Below, piece by piece: positions 44,249-52,375 of a DNA stretch of 64,000 nucleotides; within the stretch, counting starts at the first letter, position 1; each line of letters starts with the position of its first letter. The notes beneath the pieces are model-generated. The model saw only the letters and a list, made by a program, of their open reading frames with translations. It did not search any database and had not been told where the DNA came from. Origin of the DNA: Teichococcus oryzae (GTDB taxonomy: Bacteria > Pseudomonadota > Alphaproteobacteria > Acetobacterales > Acetobacteraceae); the NCBI RefSeq assembly GCF_008386565.1, contig NZ_VUKA01000004.1, positions 124,001-188,000 of the forward strand, written 5' to 3'. Position numbers and translations under genes: made by a program.

Positions 44249-45928
44249 TTACGCCGGCTTCGCGCCGACCTTGGGCCCGTAGGGGAAATAGGGCGGATGG
44301 TCGCCGATGGCGGTCATGTCCACCTCAACCAGGGTGGGGCCGCGCACCGCCAGCGCCTCGGCCACCGTGGCGCCGAACCGCGCGGGATCGCTGACACGCC
44401 AGAAGGGCAGCCCGGCCAGCGCCGCGACACCCTCCAGCTCCGGCGCCGCCAGGGTGTCGAAGCGCCGCCGGCCATCCGCCACCGCGTCCTGGATGTGGCG
44501 GATGACGCCATAGCCGCGGTCGTTCATCACCAGGATCACCATGTCGAGCCGCTCCTGCACGGCCGTCCACAGCTCGCTCATGTTGAGGAAGAAGCCGCCA
44601 TCGCCGGTCATCACCACGGTCCTGCCATGGCCGGGCGCCAGGGCGGCGCCGATGCCCAGGCACAGCCCCTGCCCGATGCCGGCGCCGACGGGGTAGATGT
44701 TCGCCCTGGTGTCATCCAGCGCGAAAAGCTTATTGCCCCAGGTGCTGTTGTTGATGGTGATGTCGCGCGCCCAGACCGCGTCGCGCGGCACCACGGCGCG
44801 AAGCTGTTCGGCGAAGCCGCCATAGGGACCAAGCGACGCCTTGAAGGCGGCGCGGGTATCGCGCCTCAGCGCCTGGAAATCCTCCACAAAGGCGGGCTCG
44901 GCGCTGAAGCGGCCGTCGAGCCGCGCCACGAGCGCCTCCAGCGTCAGCGCCGCGTCGCCGCGCAGGAACAGCGTGTTGGGATAGGTGCGGCCATCCGCCA
45001 GGGGGTCCACATCGATCTGCACCAGTTCGCGCGGCAGCGGCACGGAGAACTCGCCGGTTTCGTGGCCGCGCAGGCGGGAGCCGGCGACGATCATCAGGTC
45101 CACGCTGTCATAGAAGGCCTCGACGCCGGCCAGCCCCTGGCCGTTCAGCGCGCCAAGGTTCATCGGATGGTCTTCCGGCACCACGCCGCGCCCGGCCCAG
45201 CTTGTCACCATGCCGAAGCCCATGCCCAGCAGGGCCCGCGCCGCCCGCCCCGTGCCCGCCGCGCCGCGGCCGAGCCACAGCATCGGCCGCCTGGCCCGCA
45301 TCACGCGCGCGGCAAGCTGCTCCAGCGCCGCCTCCCCCGGCGGCAAGGGCGGCGGCAGCGGCAGCGCGAAGCCGTCGAGCGTGGCCGGACGCGGCAGCGT
45401 GGCGCGCTGGATATCCGTCGGCACCTCGACGCTCACGGGCCCCATGGGCGGCGTCAGCGCGTCGGTGGCGGCACGGGTCAGCACGCCCAGGGCCTCGCCG
45501 GCGGAGCGGATTCGGTAGGCGGATTTTCCCGAGGCTTGCAGCATGCCGAGCTGGTCCGGCACGTCATGCACCGTGCCCATGCCGCGATCGACGAAGCGGG
45601 TCGCCGTTTGCCCGGTGATGTGCAGCAGCGGCGTGCCGGCGAAGCGCGCCTCCACCAGCCCGGCCACCACATTGGCGGCGCCCGGCCCGGTGCTGGTGAA
45701 CACGCAGCCAAGGCCGCCCGAGGCGCGCGCATGCCCATCGGCCATGTGCCCCGCCCCCGCCTCGCCCCGCGCCGTCACGAAGCGCACCGCGTTGCGCCGC
45801 GAGATCGCGTCCAGCATGGGGATGTTGTGCACCGAGACGATGCCGAAGGCCGTGGAAACGCCGCAGGCGTCGAGGAACTCGGCGATCAGGTCACTGACCG
45901 TGTAGGCATCCGACATCAGGCAAGCCAT
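44249..45928 (-). CDS. Thiamine-diphosphate-dependent enzyme, acetolactate synthase-like
   Basis: A 559-residue ThDP enzyme. The PYR domain begins YTVSDLIAEFLDACGVSTAFGI, the catalytic Glu lies in the TARGEAGAGHMADGHAR stretch, and the central domain covers about residues 195-330. The PP domain has MTGDGGFFLNMSELWTAVQ...VMNDRGYG, with intact GDG and an ND end. No small subunit is beside it. Flanked by two Bug receptors, it probably works on an imported oxo-acid. ATG 45928 is taken; ATG 45916 is an alternative. Confidence 0.87.
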   Translation of the reverse strand: MACLMSDAYTVSDLIAEFLDACGVSTAFGIVSVHNIPMLDAISRRNAVRFVTARGEAGAGHMADGHARASGGLGCVFTSTGPGAANVVAGLVEARFAGTPLLHITGQTATRFVDRGMGTVHDVPDQLGMLQASGKSAYRIRSAGEALGVLTRAATDALTPPMGPVSVEVPTDIQRATLPRPATLDGFALPLPPPLPPGEAALEQLAARVMRARRPMLWLGRGAAGTGRAARALLGMGFGMVTSWAGRGVVPEDHPMNLGALNGQGLAGVEAFYDSVDLMIVAGSRLRGHETGEFSVPLPRELVQIDVDPLADGRTYPNTLFLRGDAALTLEALVARLDGRFSAEPAFVEDFQALRRDTRAAFKASLGPYGGFAEQLRAVVPRDAVWARDITINNSTWGNKLFALDDTRANIYPVGAGIGQGLCLGIGAALAPGHGRTVVMTGDGGFFLNMSELWTAVQERLDMVILVMNDRGYGVIRHIQDAVADGRRRFDTLAAPELEGVAALAGLPFWRVSDPARFGATVAEALAVRGPTLVEVDMTAIGDHPPYFPYGPKVGAKPA

Positions 45929-45986
45929 CCATGCTGTTGAGGGGCTGTTGCGGGGAGAGGAACCAGAAGGGCGCGGCGGCGCGGCG

Positions 45987-46985
45987 TCACTGGAGCTTGA
46001 TGTCGGCGTCCCGGATCACCGCGCCCCATTTCGCGTGCTCGGCCGCGATCCGGGCGGCGAAGGCCTCGGGCGCGTCCCCGATCGGCGAGGCGCCAAGGTC
46101 AGCCAGCCTCTGCATGGTGGCGGGCCGCGCGAGGCCGGCCGCGAGCGCCGCCTGCATCCGGCGGATCATCGCATCGGGCGTGTTCCTGGGCGCCACCACG
46201 CCGAACCAGGCGGTCACCTCGTAGCCGGGCAGGGTTTCGGCGATGGCGGGAATGTCCGGCGCACCGCTCCAGCGCCTGGCGCCGGTCATGCCGATGCCGA
46301 CCAGCGCGCCGGAGCGCACATGCGGCAGGATGGAAGGCAGGTTGTCCACCCCGTAGGCGAGCCTCCCCGCGAGGAGGTCCGGCATCATGGCCGCGGAGCC
46401 GCGATAGGACACATGCTCGGCCTCGATCCCGGCCTGGAGGCGGAACAGCTCCGCCGCCAGATGCGTGGTGCCGCCGAGGCTGGTTTCGCCATAGGCGATC
46501 CGCTGCCGCTTCGCGAGGGCGATCAGCTCCGCCGCCGTTTTCACGCCGAGGGCGGGATGCGCGGCAATGAGGTTGGGCACTTCCGCGACCTGGCTGACAG
46601 GCGCGAAGTCGCGCAGCCCGTCGAAGCCGGGATCGTTGTAAAGAAAGCCGTTGATGGCCAGCGGCCCGGGCGAGCTCAGCAGCAGGGTATAGCCGTCGGG
46701 CTCCGCGCGCGCGGCCTGCGCGGCGCCGATATTGCCGCCCGCCCCGGAGCGGTTGTCCACCACCACCGGCTGGCCCAGCGCTTCGGCCAGGATGTCGGCG
46801 GCGATGCGCGCCAGGATGTCGGTGGTGCCGCCGGCGGGAAACGGGCAGATCATCCGGATCGGGCGCTGCGGCCAGCCGGTTGCCGCGGCGCGCGCGCCGG
46901 GCGCGGCCAGGGCCGCCGCCATGCCGGCGAGCCAGCCGCGCCGGGTCGTCGTGAAACGCGGTATGCGTCGCGGAGTCCGAGTCAT
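45987..46985 (-). CDS. Bug/TctC family solute receptor
   Basis: A 332-residue receptor. A twin-arginine-like N-terminus (PRFTTTRRGWLAGMAAAL) is followed by RPIRMICPFPAGGTTDILAR and VVDNRSGAGGNIGA. It lies 58 nt upstream of the ThDP enzyme gene in the same direction. ATG 46985 begins the family-like N-terminus. No permease is adjacent. Confidence 0.93.
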   Translation of the reverse strand: MTRTPRRIPRFTTTRRGWLAGMAAALAAPGARAAATGWPQRPIRMICPFPAGGTTDILARIAADILAEALGQPVVVDNRSGAGGNIGAAQAARAEPDGYTLLLSSPGPLAINGFLYNDPGFDGLRDFAPVSQVAEVPNLIAAHPALGVKTAAELIALAKRQRIAYGETSLGGTTHLAAELFRLQAGIEAEHVSYRGSAAMMPDLLAGRLAYGVDNLPSILPHVRSGALVGIGMTGARRWSGAPDIPAIAETLPGYEVTAWFGVVAPRNTPDAMIRRMQAALAAGLARPATMQRLADLGASPIGDAPEAFAARIAAEHAKWGAVIRDADIKLQ

Positions 46986-47302
46986 GGCCTTCCTCCCCTG
47001 TTGTTTCTTTTGCGGCAGTGTGCGCGACGAAGCCGGCATCTGACCAGGGGCGGAACGATGCGAAATCGCCATCCGCCGGGATCTCCCACGTGAATGCCGC
47101 GCGGCCGCGAGCCGCATCGGCGCCGGATGGCATGTCTGCTGGCGGGCGGCGCTCGGCGCAGGCCGCTCAGCCGCTCATGCATCCGTCCGCCTGTCGCGGC
47201 CACCGGCCCGCAGAACAATCCTTTCGGACGCGGCGTGTCCACCGCGACGGCATCCGTCGTGCGCAATGCCGGCATCGCGGTGATGAACAGGGGAAAGCCG
47301 GA
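46986..47302. other. Intergenic region without recognisable gene
   Basis: About 317 nt between the Bug receptor start (46985) and the end of the next minus-strand gene (47303). I see no gene, RNA or strong hairpin; long frames here are composition artefacts of the GC-rich sequence. The promoter of the Bug/ThDP transcript should lie here. Confidence 0.6.
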
Positions 47303-48208
47303 TCAGCCCGCGGCGTCGGGCCTGCGGCCGAACTGCACGCCGGCCCACTGCTCGAAATGCCGAATGGGATAAACATTGTCCTTGTCGCCATCGCCCTGCG
47401 AAATGGCGAAGGCGAGGAATTGCCGCGCGACGGGGTTCACCATCATCGGCACGCCGATGCGCTCCGCTTCCTCAAGGCACATCTTGATGTCCTTGTGCAG
47501 CAGCGCGGTGGTGAAGCGGACCGGGAAGCTGCGGTCGAGAACGCATTGCGGAATCCGCTCCAGCGTCGCGTAGGAGCGGCCGCTGGACACGTTGAGCACG
47601 TCCAGCATCGTTTGCGCGTCGAGCCCGGCCTTCACGCCGTAAACCAGCGCCTCGCAACTGGCGATCATGCTGGTGGCGTAGAGGGTGTTGTTGATGATCT
47701 TCATGGTCTGGCCAAGGGTCGGATCCTCGCCGAGATAGAAGATGTTGCTGCCAAGGATGCGGAGGCAGGGCTCGACCGCCTTGAACGTCGCCTCCGGTCC
47801 CGCCGCCATCACCGACAATGTGCCCTTTTCCGCCGCGGCGGTTCCGCCGCTGACCGGCGCGCCCAGGAATGCCAGGCCACGGGCGCGGAGCTTGTCCGCC
47901 ACCTCCCGGGTGACGCTGGGGCCGGTGGTGGACAGGTCCACCACGATCTCCACCATTGTGCCCTCGATCACGCCGCCGGGGCCGGCGGCCACCTCGGCCA
48001 CGATGTCGGGCATCGGCAGGCAGAGCAGGACGATCCCGGCGCGCGAGGCGAGATCGCGCGCGCTATCCGTGCGCAGCGCGCCGCGCGCCACGGCGCGCTC
48101 CATCGCCGCTTCCGCGCGGTCATAGACAAGAAGCTCGTGGCCCCCGGCCAGCAGGCGGTTGGCGAAATGCTGGCCGATATTGCCCAGCCCGATGAGTCCG
48201 ATCTTCAT
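47303..48208 (-). CDS. NAD(P)-dependent beta-hydroxyacid dehydrogenase
   Basis: A 301-residue 3-hydroxyisobutyrate dehydrogenase-family enzyme. It has Rossmann GLIGLGNIGQHFANRL, GAPVSGGTAAAEKG, and catalytic Lys in GQTMKIINN. ATG 48208 begins MKIGLIG, the usual start. It is preceded by a Bug receptor gene 68 nt upstream, suggesting import and oxidation of one small hydroxy acid. Confidence 0.91.
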   Translation of the reverse strand: MKIGLIGLGNIGQHFANRLLAGGHELLVYDRAEAAMERAVARGALRTDSARDLASRAGIVLLCLPMPDIVAEVAAGPGGVIEGTMVEIVVDLSTTGPSVTREVADKLRARGLAFLGAPVSGGTAAAEKGTLSVMAAGPEATFKAVEPCLRILGSNIFYLGEDPTLGQTMKIINNTLYATSMIASCEALVYGVKAGLDAQTMLDVLNVSSGRSYATLERIPQCVLDRSFPVRFTTALLHKDIKMCLEEAERIGVPMMVNPVARQFLAFAISQGDGDKDNVYPIRHFEQWAGVQFGRRPDAAG

Positions 48209-48276
48209 GTCTGGCACGCCTTCTCGCGAGGGTCCGGCGGCCGCGCGGCGCCGGCTGGAGGAATGGAAAACGGCTG

Positions 48277-49257
48277 TTATTTCGGCTCGAACCCGCTGTC
48301 CCGGGCCGCTTTCTGGAAACGCTCGATCTCGTTGATCTGGAAGCGGTGCAGCGCGTCCGGGGCAAGGGGCAGCATCTCCCCGCCATTGTTGGCGATGAAG
48401 GCCCTGACCTCCGGCTGCGCGAAGGCCGCCTGCATCACCCCGGCGATCCGCTCCACGCAGTGATCGGGCACCCGCGCATCGGCGAACAGGGCGGTCCAGC
48501 TGTAATGCACGGCGTCGAAGCCGCTTTCCTTGAGCGTCGGCACGTCGGGCAGGTCCGGGTGGCGGGCCTCTCCCGTCACGGCGAGGGCGCGGACCTTGCC
48601 GGCCTTGACCGTGTCGATCGGGCCGGCCGTGTCGATGCAGGCGAGTTCGAGGCGGCCGCCGATCACGTCGGTCATGATCTGGCCGAGGCCGCGATACATG
48701 ACGTTCTCGAAGGCGAAGCCGGCTTTCGAGGCGAACTGCGCCGCGGCCAGCTGGTATCCGGCCGTGTAGGTGGCGCAAAGCACCGGCTGGCCTTCGCGCC
48801 CGGCCCTGACGACATCCGCCACGGTGCGGAATGGCGAGTCGCCCGGCACCACCAGGATGGCCATGGTCCTGGTCATGCCGGAAACCGGGCGGAAATCCTG
48901 CCGCGGATCATAGGGAAGGTTCCTGAAGGTGGCGACGTTGACGGCCATCGGGCTGTTGCTGCCGACCAGCAGGGTGTAGCCGTCGGGCGCTTCCGCGCGG
49001 GCGGCGTTGGCGGCGATCACGCCGTCGCCGCCGGGCCGGTTCTCCACAACAAAGGACTGGCCCAGCGCGTCCGACAGCTTCGCGGCGAAGAAGCGCGCGA
49101 ACAGGTCCGACCCACTGCCCGCGGCCACCGGCGAGAAGATCCGCACCATCCGGCTCGGATAGGATTGCCGGGCAAAAGCCGGGCCGGGGCCCGCGCCCAG
49201 TCCGGCCAAAAGGCCCGCTGCGATCACCACACGCCGCTGCAGCCGGGGTGAGTCCAT
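48277..49257 (-). CDS. Bug/TctC family solute receptor
   Basis: A 326-residue receptor with a signal peptide (PRLQRRVVIAAGLLAGLGAG...FARQ). The Bug loops are RMVRIFSPVAAGSGSDLFAR and VVENRPGGDGVIAAN. It is divergent from a LysR regulator, the usual layout for inducible uptake, and followed by the dehydrogenase gene. Confidence 0.93.
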   Translation of the reverse strand: MDSPRLQRRVVIAAGLLAGLGAGPGPAFARQSYPSRMVRIFSPVAAGSGSDLFARFFAAKLSDALGQSFVVENRPGGDGVIAANAARAEAPDGYTLLVGSNSPMAVNVATFRNLPYDPRQDFRPVSGMTRTMAILVVPGDSPFRTVADVVRAGREGQPVLCATYTAGYQLAAAQFASKAGFAFENVMYRGLGQIMTDVIGGRLELACIDTAGPIDTVKAGKVRALAVTGEARHPDLPDVPTLKESGFDAVHYSWTALFADARVPDHCVERIAGVMQAAFAQPEVRAFIANNGGEMLPLAPDALHRFQINEIERFQKAARDSGFEPK

Positions 49258-49526
49258 GCTGTGCCTTCCCTCCCATTCTTGTTCCGCGCTTCCGGCTGAC
49301 CGGGCGGCGCGGCCTGTCCTGTATTGCCCGGAAGGGTAGTTGCGCCGCAGGGGGGTGGCGATTTCAGAATCTGCACAGGGTATAACCTGGCGGCCAGCCA
49401 CCCGCCCGCCGGTTCCTTCCCCGACCGCGCCACGCGGCGGGATGCCGGCCGCCTGCTTCCCTTTCCGGATCAGAGGAACACCGCAACGCGCCGCCCTTCC
49501 GGCGGCATCCGCCCGAGGCCGGCCCG

Positions 49527-50501
49527 ATGAAGTTCAAGCTGCGACAGATGGAGGTGTTCCGGGCGGTGATGCTGACCGGCTCGATCAAGGGCGCGGCGAA
49601 GCTTCTTTTCATCTCGCAGCCGGCGGCCAGCCGCATCGTCGCCCACACGGAAGCCACCCTGCGCCTCAAGCTCTTCAACCGGGTGCGCGGCAAGCTCGTG
49701 CCGACGCCGGAGGGCGAGATCCTGTTCCAGGAGGTGGATGACTTCTACCAGCGCGCCCTGCGCGTCGACGAATTCGCCGGCAGCCTGGCCGAGGGCCCTT
49801 CAGGCACCCTGAACGTTTCGTCCAGCCCCTGCCTCGGGCGCGGATTGATGGCCACTACCATCGCGCGCTTCGCGGCGCGCTATCCGGGCATCCGCGTGAA
49901 CTTCCGGACGACGCTGCTCAACGACATGGCGCAGGAGCTTCTCGGCAACAAGGTGAACCTGGCCGTCTCGGTGCTGCCGCTCGACCATCCCAATCTGCTC
50001 GTCACGCCGATCATGGAAGGGCGGATGGTGGCCGTGGTGCCGCAAGGCCACGCCCTGGCGCGACTCGCGGCTGTGTCGCTGCAAGCGCTGGCCGCCTATC
50101 CCCTCATTGTCCACCACCCGACGCTTCCCTTCGGGCAGCTGGTGCATTCCGCGCTGCGCCATTGCAACATCCAGCAGGCCGCGCGGATCGACACCTACCA
50201 GACCGACATGGCCTGCGCCCTGGTCTGCCAGGGCGCGGGCGTCGCCCTTGTTGATCAATACACCGCCGCCTTCTGGCCGGAGTTGCGGGTGCTGCCGCTG
50301 CAGGAGGAAATGAAGCTCACCCCCAGCCTTGTCCGCTCGGCCTTCGAGAATGGCCGTTCGCATATCGACAAATTCGTCGAGATCCTGACCGCCGTGGCGC
50401 AGGAGTTGCAGCAGAAAGGCGGCGCCCGCCCCGGCACCACTCCGGGCCCGCAACGCCAGGCCTGCAAGACGCCGGCGGGGCCGCTGGCTTCCGGCGGCTG
50501 A
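49527..50501 (+). CDS. LysR family transcriptional regulator
   Basis: A 324-residue LTTR. Its HTH (FKLRQMEVFRAVMLTGSIKG with AAKLLFISQPAASRIVAHTE) is like those of NocR/OccR-type regulators. The C-terminal effector domain includes SSSPCLGRGLM and ends with a Pro/Gly-rich tail. It is divergent from the Bug receptor and dehydrogenase genes, which it probably controls. The shared region contains CAGG-GTATAA-CCTG at about 49376-49389, a possible operator or -10 overlap. Confidence 0.93.
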   Translation: MKFKLRQMEVFRAVMLTGSIKGAAKLLFISQPAASRIVAHTEATLRLKLFNRVRGKLVPTPEGEILFQEVDDFYQRALRVDEFAGSLAEGPSGTLNVSSSPCLGRGLMATTIARFAARYPGIRVNFRTTLLNDMAQELLGNKVNLAVSVLPLDHPNLLVTPIMEGRMVAVVPQGHALARLAAVSLQALAAYPLIVHHPTLPFGQLVHSALRHCNIQQAARIDTYQTDMACALVCQGAGVALVDQYTAAFWPELRVLPLQEEMKLTPSLVRSAFENGRSHIDKFVEILTAVAQELQQKGGARPGTTPGPQRQACKTPAGPLASGG

Positions 50502-50731
50502 GGCATTGCAGGACAGCCAGACTCCATTGGGGCAAGCTTGCCTTCGCTTCCGGTAAGCGGCGCGCCACGAAGGACAACATGAAAAGCGGGGCCAGGCCAT
50601 GCATGCCATCTGTCTGGCAGCAGGTCGCCGTTGCGCCCCGATCGCAGTAAGCTCCAGTGAGGGAGCCAAGGCATCGTCAGCCAGGCTGGGCCGAGGCTCG
50701 CGGCCGGTAAACAATGGCCGCACCCGCCCCA

Positions 50732-50767
50732 AACAAAAGCCCGCCCGGCTCTGCCGTGCCGGGCGGG
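50732..50767 (-). terminator. Intrinsic terminator downstream of 70-residue gene
   Basis: CCCGCCCGGC (50740-50749) pairs perfectly with GCCGGGCGGG (50758-50767) around an 8-nt loop; on the minus strand TTTTGTTTGGGG follows within 2 nt. It lies about 140 nt after the stop of the 70-residue gene. Between them, GCGCCACC/GGTGGCGC (50796-50814) forms another hairpin, followed on the plus strand by an AT-rich stretch. Nothing else is visible in the gap 50502-50904. Confidence 0.75.
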
Positions 50768-50904
50768 AAGTGAGGAGGAGGGTTCGATGCGAGGCGCGCC
50801 ACCCTGGGTGGCGCATTTATTATAATGACAATTGGAGGTTGCAGTTTCGGCTTAAAATGCTCTTTCGTACCGTTTCCCAAGGGAAGCCAGGACGGCCTCG
50901 CCTT

Positions 50905-51117
50905 TCAGTAGCGGGTTGGCTGAAGCGGGAGATCGCTGGAGATGATGCCGCAGCCCAGGGCCCTCATGACGCTCACCGCCGTTCGCAGGGCAAGCCGGTC
51001 GGGACAAACGATCCGCACCTGATAGGCATCGAGATGGTCGATCTCGCCGATATCCGAGCCCAGCAGCTTCAGATCCACGCCTTCTTCCGGCAACATCAGC
51101 ACAGCACTCTGAGCCAC
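50905..51117 (-). CDS. Small hypothetical protein (70 residues)
   Basis: GTG start at 51117 with AGGGGG 7 nt upstream. The protein has a mixed alpha/beta look (SAVLMLPEEG, DAYQVRIVCPDRLALRTAVSVM, ALGCGIISSDL) with two Cys, no signal peptide and no membrane helix. The beta-alpha-beta feel resembles a small ACT-like or regulatory domain, but I do not recognise it. It has its own AT-rich upstream region with an inverted repeat and a downstream terminator, so it is probably a genuine monocistronic gene. It is the last chromosomal gene before the putative island. Confidence 0.6.
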   Translation of the reverse strand: MAQSAVLMLPEEGVDLKLLGSDIGEIDHLDAYQVRIVCPDRLALRTAVSVMRALGCGIISSDLPLQPTRY

Positions 51118-51632
51118 TGAACGTCCCCCTTCTTTTTCAGCGAAACTCTTTCACTAGTTAAGCAGGGTAACGCATAGACAACTCATGCGTGTAATATGAA
51201 TTTTTCACAACCTAGAGAGCCTTCTGGGGGATATCCTTCCCGCTAAGGTTCTGCTTCAGGCGGCCGAAAGATGTTCAACAATCCTTCGCCCCCAGATCGC
51301 GGAGCCTGCCGGCAATTCTTCTTTCCGCGCTGCATCGCGATTCAGGAAGCGCTGCGGCGGCCCTCAGGAGGCAGAATGTGGAGCCCCCGGGCCATCCCCC
51401 TGCCCTGCCGCATCAGCACCACCCAGGCTGCCTCCAGAGAGGCTGTGAAGCCTGGAAACACACGGGCTGCCCGCGGCCGAACGGGCTGGCGGCCCATCTC
51501 GACATGCCCAGGCCAGAAAAGCCGGCCAAAAAATCGGAAGCAAGAATGGATCGGGTGAATGGGGTGAAGCGGACCCCTCCGGAAACCCGTGCCGGAAGCA
51601 GTATCATCTGCGATTTGCTGCTTGAGAAGGTA
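51118..51632. other. Intergenic region left of island boundary
   Basis: About 515 nt. The part next to the small gene (51130-51240) is unusually AT-rich for this genome and must hold its promoter. It contains ACGCAT (51170-51175) and ATGCGT (51185-51190), a perfect 6-bp inverted repeat with 9-nt spacing that may be an operator. From 51,270 to 51,630 I see no convincing gene; open frames there have no protein-like composition. Confidence 0.5.
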
Positions 51633-51677
51633 TGGCGCGCCCGAAAGGATTCGAACCTCTGACCCCCAGATTCGTAG
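51633..51677 (-). other. 3' fragment of tRNA-Arg(ACG): probable att site
   Basis: On the minus strand the segment reads as the 3' 45 nt of a tRNA-Arg: anticodon loop CTACGAA (anticodon ACG), 3' anticodon stem TCTGG, variable GGGTC, T-arm AGAGG-TTCGAAT-CCTTT, acceptor CGGGCGC, discriminator G and CCA. The 5' half (acceptor, D-arm, CCAGA) is absent. Such 3' remnants are left at the distal end of integrative elements. Its orientation places the element to the right, with the intact tRNA further right. Confidence 0.8.
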
Positions 51678-52025
51678 ATTACGGCAGTGCTGATCTGAAG
51701 GCGGAGATCAGAGGTATTCCGTTGGCTTCCCGGGGTTTTCGGCGCAGCCGATGGTGCCTTCCCGGCCCACAATCTCCCTCCGCCCCCCTCATTTCCCCGT
51801 GGGACAAGCGTAGGACGGAGGACATCTCGAGCAGCAACTCTGCCCGTGCCGCGATCTGGCTCACCTTCGGGCAACAGATTGTCATACGCGTGTCGCCGGA
51901 CGCGACCGAGCATCTGGAGATGCCTTCGCCTTCTCCACGCAGACCCCTATCCGAGCATTGGGGGCAACAATAGGCCGGTTGACCCCTCCTGGACCGGGCG
52001 CCCCCATAACCGGAGGCGGGTCAGG
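51678..52025. other. Intergenic region inside island edge
   Basis: About 350 nt between the tRNA fragment and the first island gene. It contains one perfect hairpin, CTGATCT (51690-51696) with AGATCAG (51705-51711), and no gene I can support. The hairpin could end the minus-strand methyltransferase transcript. Confidence 0.5.
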
Positions 52026-52319
52026 TCAGGCCAGTTCCGACAGCCTCCTCGCTCTAATCGCCTCGAAGGCGTCCGACGCCTGCTCGAAAGGAATCCTTGG
52101 CCCCCCCAGAGGACGAACTGGCAGAAGGGTCATGCGGGCTTTCCGCGACCAATAGTCCCCTTCGGCCACGGCCACGTAGCCCCCAAGTGATTGCGCGGCG
52201 AGGGACGCCTCGGCCGAAGCGATCTCTTCCTCGCTCGGGTCAGAGTAGCGCCCAAGCCAGACATGGCGGCCGTCCTCGCTGAGGATGAGCCACCGCCGTT
52301 CACGGCTGCGGTCCGTCAT
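52026..52319 (-). CDS. Hypothetical protein in methyltransferase-vsr cluster
   Basis: A 97-residue protein; ATG 52319 chosen (ATG at codon -6 also in frame). It starts TDRSRERRWLILSEDGRHVWLGR and continues with an acidic helix (SEEEIASAEASLAAQ) and GGYVAVAEGDYWSRKARMTLLPVR. No signal peptide or membrane helix. Not recognised. It lies 56 nt after the methyltransferase stop in the same direction, so it is probably the last gene of the vsr-methyltransferase transcript and may assist one of them. Confidence 0.68.
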   Translation of the reverse strand: MTDRSRERRWLILSEDGRHVWLGRYSDPSEEEIASAEASLAAQSLGGYVAVAEGDYWSRKARMTLLPVRPLGGPRIPFEQASDAFEAIRARRLSELA

Positions 52320-52375
52320 GGAAAAAGATTCGCACATGACGCTCACAGAGGCAAACGGTGCGCCCCGGCCTCCTT

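Noticed and set aside
50796-50826. Hairpin plus TATAAT as a promoter
   Set aside because: TATAAT (50821-50826) has no acceptable -35 at 15-19 nt on either strand.
51271-51558. 95-residue open frame near the island edge
   Set aside because: Composition is not protein-like, there is no ribosome-binding site and it overlaps other frames of equal quality; probably GC-driven.
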